DNA of 36,910 bases, from NCBI GenBank assembly GCA_001642005.1, contig LWCA01000244.1, positions 1 through 36,910 on the forward strand, given 5' to 3'. A program made the translations under genes and the position numbers. Below, one piece after another: positions 30,102 through 36,910 of the stretch. The notes under the pieces were generated by a model, which was not told where the DNA came from, made no database searches, and worked only from the letters and a program-made list of their open reading frames with translations. Source of the DNA: Intoshia linei (lineage: Eukaryota > Orthonectida > Rhopaluridae). The stretch's first letter is position 1, and the number at the start of each line of letters is the position of its first letter.

Positions 30102-33100
30102 ATGAACGGCATTTATGAACATATTTCTTTAAAAATATTCACATTTTGTGTATTCCTTTTAATTTATTTTAATCCAATCATTTGCCAAGATATACAAGAT
30201 AAACCTCAAAATTCCGCAACTTATGAAGGAGGAAGCACAACTTTTAATTGTAACGGAAACTTTCAAGATAACGTTCAAGCTTGGAATTTTAAATCATTTT
30301 TAAAAAACTATACAGAATTTGATCGATTAACACAAAATTCAAACAAGGATATTAACCAATATTCAATATCATTTATCAATAAAGATAATTCTGGAATTTA
30401 TCAATGTTTTGATGCTATAAGAGATGTTAGATACAATTCATTTTTAACAATTTTAGGTATTAATAAATGTATGGTATATCAAGGTGAACAAGAATCTGAA
30501 TCGAGAAATTTGGAATCAAATGTGGTTACAAATTTTAAATGTTCGATTGAATATATGGGTTTTGTTGCACCAAGTATTGATATTGACACAAAGGGTATTA
30601 TTGACAATAATATGATTAAAACTATGAATGTTGAACATCCTACAAAAATGCATTGGCGAATTTTAATTAAATATGCTGAATTTAAAACTTCATCTAATCA
30701 TCATCGTCAATCTTTTAAGTGTCAATTTAATTTTAATCATTTTCATAATAATTTTGACAAAAAAAACGAACAGGTGAACGTTGAATGGAGCGAATACATT
30801 CCTGATTTTACAGACCAGTGTGAATCTGTCATGACAGTTTATTATGGACCAGAAAATACAATTATCGTTATTCCTTCAACTCAACAAGAGGATGGAATGT
30901 ATACGTTAAATGTTGGTGATACTATCAAATGTCAAAGCAATGGTTATCCTGAGCCATCTTATAAATGGATCCCTTTTAATACAAATTTAAAATCAAGTCA
31001 TGGAAAAGTTTTAACAATCAGTGCAGATATGAGTGGTCATCAAAAAATTAAATGCAGTGCTAGTCGTGATGGACTGGAGGCTTCTAGTGATTTTATTACT
31101 ATTAACGTAGTTGGTAACATTTTATTTATATACAGTTGGATCAGATTGTGATTTTTTACCATTGTTATACTGATCCATATATTCAGTGATTTTTAATTTT
31201 TATTACTAAGTAAATTAATAAACATATTTTTTTAATATGCCCAAATTGAAGGGGTAAATATACAATTTTTTTCACATGATGGTAATCGACCTTTGATTCT
31301 CTTTAAAATATACAATTAAGCAATTCCTTTATATATTTAATAGGTAAAGCATCCGTTCTATTTGCAGACGAAGGAATGGGAACTGGTGGTATTGCCGGAT
31401 TAATAATTGGAATAGTGTTAGTCTTATTAATTATCGTTATTGTTGTTGTCGTTTTAATCCGTCGAAGAATGAAAATGAATAAAAGAAAACGAAATTTAAG
31501 TAAGTTATTTTATATTTTACGATAATTTTTTTGAAAATAATGCATGATGTCAGAACAATGATTCCCATCGCGGTCCATGTGACCTAGAAAAATGTTGGTG
31601 GTCATTATAGAGCAGGGGTCTGCAACCAGTGACCCGCTGAATAATTTTGGAGGCCCTTTGATTAAATATGTAAATTATTTATTTTTCAACTTTTAAACAC
31701 CTCTTTAAACATTTTCTACTATAATTGGCTTATTATAATCATTTTAATACTGAATTTTCAAATCGCTCTGGATTGTATTTTGTTGAATATACTAGAGCCG
31801 TTTCTGTTCAGTTAAAATTGAAATTTATCATGTGTAAACTTTCAAAAACGGGCCCGTGGAATTTGTTTGATATAAAAAAGTGACCCACAAGATGCAAAAG
31901 GTTACCGGCCCCTGTTATAGAGCTTCAATATATTATTTAAAATATATCCATTTTTATTATTTATTGTTAAAACTTTTTATTACGCGGAGCAACAAAATGA
32001 ACATTTTTTCGAGATAATTGGATAATTTTAATTTTTTATTGATCTACGGAGTATAAGGAGTTGAATGATATATAATTATAATATTACATTTTTACAGGTC
32101 GTTAAACTCACATTATATTTACATGAAAAGGGCATATTTTGATCAAAAAAAAGTTCTGTGGAACTATAAATAAATGTAGGTAAAATCTGATTTTTAAAAA
32201 AAATTTTCGTTAATTTATGGGTTATTCCGCGTTGAATTTTTGATACTATAATGTTATGTTTGTATCAGTCAGTTGTAATCATTAAAATGACCATTCAAAT
32301 TTGTTTTTTTTGAGATAACTTAATAAAATTAAAAAATATTGAAGGTTATTAATTAGTTACCTTTTACACTTAACTGGTCGGTTGGGTCAGATCAGCCCCA
32401 TAGATAATTTTTCATTTTAAAATATGAAAATTAAGAAATACATTAAAATAATGTCGGATAAACATTCAATGAAAAACAAATCGCTGGAATAGTTATATTT
32501 TATATAATTTAAAACAAGTAATTTAAATGCAGATTATTATTTTACAGATATCCACCATAAAAAATCTTACAGATGTTTAACGAGATCATTGCCTTTTTAG
32601 CAGTTCAAGATTTCAAATTTGTTCAGATGGAACCATCATATCACATTACTTTTTACTTTAAAGTGAATTATTCCATCTTAATTTTTTGTTTGTTAACATT
32701 TGTGTAAAAGAATTTTAAAAACAAAATTGTTATCCCTCTTTTTCAATTTATTAAACAGAATGTGTGTATAATATTAAAAATAAAATAAAAAATTTTTTGT
32801 GTGTTAACAGGATAAAACTGTACCACCTGTAAATTTTTTTAAATTCTAGGGCTGTTTTCATTAAAAAAAGAAGGGTAATTTGTGGTTTTGGCCCTGAAGA
32901 TATAATTTTTTTAAATTCTTCAAAATGGTTGATTTTTAAAAAAAGGACAATTGGGGTTTTTGATCCGTATGATGTGAGTTTGGAAGGTTGAAATTTATCT
33001 TATTATATGTCCATGAAAAAAACTGTAAGTGAAATGTGGACTTTATAAAATTCTAAGACTGGTAATTATTTCAATAAAGTGGAATTAGTAAACGTACAAA

Positions 33101-33816
33101 AGCTTGTTATAACCATTTTGAGGAGATTTGTAAAAATTAAGAAATTGTTTATTTTGTAATAGACTCTACCAAAGCCGAATTTACCGCATCTAAACCACCA
33201 AATAAATTGTCCATTATCTGTAATTGATGGGTAATGTTGAACGGAATTTTTGTAAAATGAAACGTCATTTTTTCCAACTGAGAATTTAAAAAAATCATAG
33301 CTGTGGTTTTTGTGTTAAATTTGAACTGTCAAATCTAACTCGTGGAGAGGTGGCTACTAGCTAGGCCCTAAGCTGGGGTTAAATATCATTATGCATCATT
33401 TTTAAAAAATTTAAATTTACAATGTAAATGTTTTTATAGTAATTTATTAACTTTTATTTTGAAAACTGAATAATGTAAATGTTTAGATATTTATGATGAC
33501 GAAACTAGTGAATTGGATAAAACGTATGAAAATTATTTTGATAAAAATAAATTTTAAATATAGAAATGATGAAAAACCCAACAAAGCAAAAGTTATGGTG
33601 TTTCCCAATAGTTCTAGACCATTTTCATATACACCACAAGGAATTCCTGAAATTCCGGCTGCGGTAATATATTGAATATTATTAGTACATCATATTTAGT
33701 TTGCTAATTTAAATCAAAAACACAACAGCGTTACAGTTGATGATACGCCTAGAAGTAGAAAACCAATAAACTCATTTCATACGAGCGAATTTGAAAACGA
33801 TCCAAATGCCGTTTAA
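30102..33816 (+). CDS. Immunoglobulin-superfamily single-pass receptor or adhesion protein
   Basis: A 473-residue type I membrane protein from five exons: 30102-31113, 31344-31499, 33487-33523, 33564-33663 and 33700-33816. Introns are 230, 1,987, 40 and 36 nt; every junction is GT-AG and in phase. A signal peptide (about 1-28, ending PIICQ) leads into three Ig-like domains. Ig1 has C50, W61 and SGIYQC with C102. Ig2 has C147 and C207. Ig3 has C277, W289 and C318, with GYPEPSYKW typical of I-set domains. A GTGGIAGLIIG-type membrane segment (about 354-376) is followed by RRRMKMNKRKR. The ~85-residue tail is acidic then polar (NIYDDETSELDK, FPNSSRPFSYTPQ, FENDPNAV at the end). Without splicing, exon 1 would run on to a false end at 31151. 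The specific family (nectin-, Dscam- or other-like) is not assignable. The surface-recognition role is inferred from domains. Confidence 0.87.
31613..31914. mobile_element. hAT MITE, 302 bp, perfect 8-bp target duplication
   Basis: It starts CAGGGGTCTGCAACCAGTGA; the other end reads inward as CAGGGGCCGGTAACCTTTTG. Identical octamers TTATAGAG flank it (31605-31612 and 31915-31922). It lies in the long second intron of the Ig-receptor gene and has no coding content. The intact duplication marks it as one of the younger insertions here. Confidence 0.9.
32625..33085 (+). repeat. Repeat C fused to the end of repeat B, in the receptor intron
   Basis: 32640-32790 matches repeat C at 18838-18960. 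At about 32790 it jumps to sequence equal to 19690-20050 (TTTTTTGTGTGTTAACAGGA, then GGACTTTATAAAATTCTAAG). Relative to the copy at 18838-20140, about 730 bp in the middle are missing. It shows that C and B travel together. Confidence 0.7.
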
Positions 33817-34216
33817 AATTGAAATTTTCATTTAATCACTTAATATCAAAACACTTGATTTGTATAAACATTCCAATACATTTATTTAACATTTTATTTT
33901 TATTTTTACGTTAAATGTGCAATATTATTAGCAGATTATGATATTTATAACCTTGTTTTAATTTTTCTGTTGATTTTAAACGTTTTAATGTACTACTAAA
34001 TCAGTTTGAATTTACGTTTTCCATCATTTACTAATTAGACTCATTAGTAGTAAAATGAAAAAATTCAAATTTATTTAAACATGAATAAAACCTAAAAAAA
34101 TCTTTATGTAAATTACATTTTTAAAGAATGAGTCATTCTTCATTCATTTTGAATAACAAACACTGTAATGGTAGTTTATTGAATTATAAATATTCATTGT
34201 TTATTTTAGAATATAC
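33817..34216. other. Short intergenic region; one possible membrane-coding exon
   Basis: 33933-33996 can be read after ATTATTAG as DYDIYNLVLIFLLILNVLMY, a good membrane helix that stops at TAA. It could be an upstream exon of the next gene or chance in T-rich DNA. AATAAA at 34084-34089 is the first polyadenylation-like signal after the receptor stop. Confidence 0.3.
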
Positions 34217-34844
34217 ATGGGTGAATTATCTGTATTTTTTATTGCATTCGACAGCTTTAAAATTGTAATGTTTTTAGAGGGTTAATTTATATTATTTAGA
34301 TAATTACTATTGCAATATGTATTGTCAGTTATATTTGCGATGTTAAAGATTTGAGAAGAGCTGGAACGTAAATTATTTCAATACCATATCAATTCAATGT
34401 ACAAAATTTCGTATTAATCTGACATATTGTATAAATTGTTCTTGATATATTATATCAGTCGTCACCAAACTTTTTTTTCACCCTGAGGCAATAAAAAATC
34501 TACAGACTTAATTGGGTGGACCCATTTTGCCGATAACTAAATTTTATATAACATAATTAATACAATTAGGGCACCAAAAGTAATTCTGTACAGTTGACAA
34601 TGTAAAATGTACATTTTCATCTGTAAAAAATAGAAATAATTAAACTATAGTAAACATACTTTATATGTTATATGTAGTATAATTGCAGCTTTTCGATATT
34701 TCGACAGTTTCATTTCCCTAATTTCCTGTATAATATCTTCATTTATTGTTATTTAGAGTTCTAGGAGTTTTAGGGTTGCTTGGTGCATTGTTGTGTTTAT
34801 ATATGTCTGTTTATCAATATAAAAAACGTTGGATGAAAATGGGC
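34217..34844 (+). CDS. Unrecognised multi-exon membrane protein, ends not resolved
   Basis: Three exons join in phase: 34217-34264, 34300-34367 and 34757-34844. The introns are 35 nt (phase 0) and 389 nt (phase 2). The visible 68 residues form two membrane segments: FKIIITIAICIVSYIC, then after DVKDLRRAGT the Gly-rich VLGVLGLLGALLCLYMSV, closed by QYKKRWMKMG. The first acceptor (TTTATTTTAG) sits just before the ATG, so earlier exons or a spliced leader are possible. The third exon ends at GTAATT; a 32-nt intron with a good T-rich acceptor (CTTATCAG, 34876) leads to RNLIFDSI, where a MITE interrupts. No later exon can be chosen safely. Small hydrophobic exons with charged loops suggest a multi-pass protein. 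I do not recognise the family. The longer third intron contains a hAT-like scrap at about 34455. Confidence 0.6.
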
Positions 34845-34907
34845 GTAATTTTATTATAAAATTTTTTTCTTATCAGCGAAATCTTATTTTTGATTCTATC
34901 GTCTATA

Positions 34908-35160
34908 CAGGAGTGCACAACCTGCGGTCCATGTGGGTAATCCATGTGATTATAATGCAATATATCATTTTACTTTACATTGCAAAGTTTAAATTAGATT
35001 TCATTCAATATTTGTATCAAAAAGTTACATTTTTGACTTTGGCAACTTTCTTATAATGGATTTAAACCATCTCAGTGTCATAATAAATTTTGTGCGGCTG
35101 TAGTATCAATGAGTAAATTAGCTTTGTGGCTGAAGTGGTAGAAAAATTGTACACCCCTAG
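34908..35160. mobile_element. hAT-like MITE, about 250 bp
   Basis: The left end is CAGGAGTGCACAACCTGCGG; the right end reads inward as CTAGGGGTGTACAATTTTTC. No clear target duplication is seen. It lies at or just after the last assignable exon of the membrane-protein gene, so it is either in an intron or has cut the gene. Confidence 0.6.
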
Positions 35161-35564
35161 TCTAATTCAATATACAGTTAGGTATCTCAAGCCGCACTAT
35201 ATTTTTATTTTATAAAAACTAACATGAATAATTATTTTTGTATACATGATATAAACCAGAATCATTATGGATTATGCGTCCAATTAATCACCCAATACAA
35301 AGTACAGATTATAAAATCATACTATGAATAATGCTTTAGATAAGATACCGTAGATACGCTTATTTTAACTCACAAGTTGATTTGAGATAATGACAGTGAG
35401 CTGTACATTTAAAAAATCACAATTGTTTACTTTATATGCCAAAATGATACTAAATTGCGTCTAGTCAAACAATTTTAATTAAATGTAAAATAAAATAATT
35501 TGCAAAAGATTTGAGTATAGACGTTTTTACAAATTGAAAAGTTTAAGTTTTAAAAACTTTTAAA
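35161..35564. other. A+T-rich stretch, possible distal exon
   Basis: After AAACCAG (35255) several frames are open for 20-25 codons, for example SLWIMRPINHPIQSTDY. None can be tied by phase to the preceding gene with confidence, so none is called. Confidence 0.25.
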
Positions 35565-35806
35565 CTTTAAATTGCGTAGGAATGAATTATATTATTAATT
35601 AGATTTTCACCTATATTTCTTTATTGGAAATGTGTAGATGTTCAATGCACATTTTTTTTGAAATTGTAGATTTACATTTTCAATTTTTGATTTTTAATTG
35701 ATTTATTTGAAAAATATTGGTTGAATATATTAAAAGTATTTTTCACCCGGGAATGCGTAGATTTCTCGGGTTGAACTTTTGTATTTATATCAACTGGAAT
35801 AAGCTC
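35565..35806 (+). repeat. Partial repeat B copy, cut by a retrotransposon
   Basis: It matches repeat B from GGAATGAATTATAT through GGAAATGTGTAGATGTTCAA and GGGAATGCGTAGATTTCTCG to CAACTGGAATAAGCTC. It then breaks exactly where the LTR begins (TGTAGT). The other copies continue here with ATCAGAAAAA. Confidence 0.75.
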
Positions 35807-35914
35807 TGTAGTGCAATAACAACATATCTTTATTTAATACTCTATTATCGTTATCGCACTAGAACATACACTCAAGATTATTTTAAACTTGTGATTAAAC
35901 TTATAAACACTACA
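35807..35914 (+). repeat. Putative 5' LTR, 108 bp
   Basis: The boundaries are set by the break in repeat B on the left and by matching inverted ends TGTAGT...ACTACA. TG...CA ends and a following Gag reading frame 42 bp downstream fit an LTR retrotransposon. A primer-binding site starting with TGG is not evident after it. The 3' LTR is beyond the window. Confidence 0.6.
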
Positions 35915-35956
35915 AAATAATCTTGCTTTCTTTCAAGTTGCGCGAGAATAGATAAA

Positions 35957-36910
35957 ATGATAAATAAACCAAAAGAAATTTTAAACCAAAAAGGCGATCT
36001 TGTTGTTGATCCCGATTTATGGATACAAAATTTTGATGACTATGTTGATATAATGTTCTCTCATCATCCAGATAGATTAAAGGATGATTTAAGAGCGAAA
36101 ATAATGAGAAACCTAGCTGGTGAAATAGCTATGGGTCGATTCTGTACTGATTTGAATAAAAATATCACTGGCACAAATGAAATTGATGATTTAATCTTGG
36201 AAAAATATTAATGCTGATTCAGAAAAATTTAAATTTAGAATATTAAAACGTTTTTAAGACGAAAGTTTAACTACTTTCTTTTATCGTTTAAAACGTTGCG
36301 CAAAAAATTGTAATTTTTCTTAAATTGATGATAATATACGTGATCAACTAATCTATGGACGTAATAATCAAAAATTACTTAAAAAACTTTAAGAGAATAA
36401 AGAATCTTTATCAAAAATAACTCTGTTTTGTAAAACTTATGACATGATTGATGAATCCTTATAATTGATGAAATGTGAATCATCGAAATCAAAATTCGAT
36501 AATAATTCTCCTCAAATAAGGAATAAACCTTTTAAATGTTTTGGATGTGGTGACCAATGTAAAAATAGAAAAAAAGAGTGTTCTGCTTGGCATGATAAAT
36601 GTATTAAGGGCAATAAATATTCTCATTTCGAGCGGTTTTGTCCTACAGTGAACAATTTGAATAATTCCGATGATATTTTTTCTGCCACTTTGCGAATGAA
36701 AATTACCGATGAAAATGAGGTAAACGTTAATTTTCTACTAGACACAGGTTCCGCCATTAACACAATAAATGCTAATTTTTTAAAAACATTAATTAAAATT
36801 CCAAAAATATATCAATTTGATAAAACTATCTATAACTATGTAGGCAAATTAACGAATTTGGGTTTTGTTAATCTATATTTACCTGATTTTGGAAGATCAG
36901 AAAAATTTGT
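35957..36910 (+). pseudogene. Broken Gag-protease region of the Gypsy-type element
   Basis: The first open part (35957-36211) encodes a capsid-like start with WIQNFDDYVDIMF and a polar middle. The frame then shifts near 36205 and the continuation carries four in-frame TAA codons (36255, 36321, 36390, 36462). From 36465 it is open to the window edge. That part holds a Cys/His region at 36537-36641 (CFGCGDQC, then CIKGNKYSHFERFC) in which expected zinc ligands are altered. It then holds the retropepsin active-site triad with context, LLDTGSAIN, at 36735-36761 (Asp codon 36741). Frameshift plus four stops in about 210 bp show a decayed Gag, while the protease frame is intact as far as visible. 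The product would have been the particle protein and the enzyme that cleaves it. Confidence 0.75.

Larger units (their letters stand above)
35807..36910 (+). mobile_element. Ty3/Gypsy-type LTR retrotransposon, 5' part
   Basis: It consists of the 108-bp LTR, a Gag-like region, a zinc-knuckle region and the start of an aspartic protease, in the order normal for Gypsy elements. Reverse transcriptase, RNase H and integrase would lie beyond the right edge. It inserted into repeat B, so it is younger than that copy. The Gag part is broken; see the next entry. Confidence 0.75.

Noticed and set aside
31114-31151. Receptor ending at 31151 as a secreted 349-residue protein
   Set aside because: The sequence after 31113 starts with a GTAACA donor, and a phase-matched exon with a membrane segment follows. 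A secreted isoform by intron retention cannot be excluded but has no support.
33493-33675. 60-codon open frame starting with ATG ATG
   Set aside because: It reads the receptor's 37-nt exon and 40-nt intron in the wrong frame before falling into the right frame in exon 4.
36255-36464. Idea that TAA is read as an amino acid, based on four TAA codons in the Gag region
   Set aside because: Host genes in the same window end at TAA (importin-alpha, paralogue 1, receptor), so TAA is a real stop. Decay is simpler.
1-36910. tRNA, rRNA, CRISPR arrays and bacterial-type signals
   Set aside because: No cloverleaf with a GGTTCGAATCC-type arm, no rRNA core and no regularly spaced repeats were seen. Ribosome binding sites and operons do not apply to a spliced animal genome.

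Overview
The window is very A+T-rich animal nuclear DNA. The recognisable genes are metazoan: a cytosolic glycerol-3-phosphate dehydrogenase, a TALE homeobox gene, an importin-alpha and an Ig-superfamily membrane receptor. Genes are split by extremely small GT-AG introns, most of them 32-49 nt, with a few long introns that carry transposon debris. TAA, TAG and TGA all end genes here, so the nuclear code is standard. A small-genome invertebrate fits; an orthonectid such as Intoshia is my best guess, from gene spacing and intron size only. No species was identified.

Left part (1-8737). The 5' end of the glycerol-3-phosphate dehydrogenase gene lies on the minus strand (exons 1491-1445 and 377-200) and runs off the left edge. 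An unrecognised small minus-strand gene sits at 3522-3208. The rest is repeats: nested hAT elements (3582-5716, with a clear 1,060-bp element at 4186-5245), a TTGGTAAAAC-type minisatellite, and hAT transposase scraps.

Middle (8738-22216). A single-exon TALE homeobox gene (8738-9496) is followed by about 12 kb of transposon-derived DNA. This holds two opposite-facing copies of a ~1-kb noncoding repeat, hAT elements with decayed transposase C-termini, a pogo/Tigger-like MITE, and a few orphan coding scraps.

Right part (22217-36910). This is the gene-dense part. Two head-to-head paralogues encode small two-pass membrane proteins (22679-22217 minus; 23885-24728 plus). They share a phase-1 intron position and a layout like CD225/dispanin proteins. 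Importin-alpha (eight exons, 24913-26642) follows only 184 bp after the second one. A gap with an Ig-gene fragment and local tandem repeats leads to the five-exon Ig receptor (30102-33816). Next comes a hidden multi-exon membrane-protein gene (34217-34844 and beyond). The window ends in a Ty3/Gypsy-type retrotransposon with a 108-bp LTR, inserted into a copy of the ~1-kb repeat.

No operon or shared pathway links the genes. The main points are the tiny introns, the undescribed paralogue pair, and the amount of coding sequence hidden by splicing.
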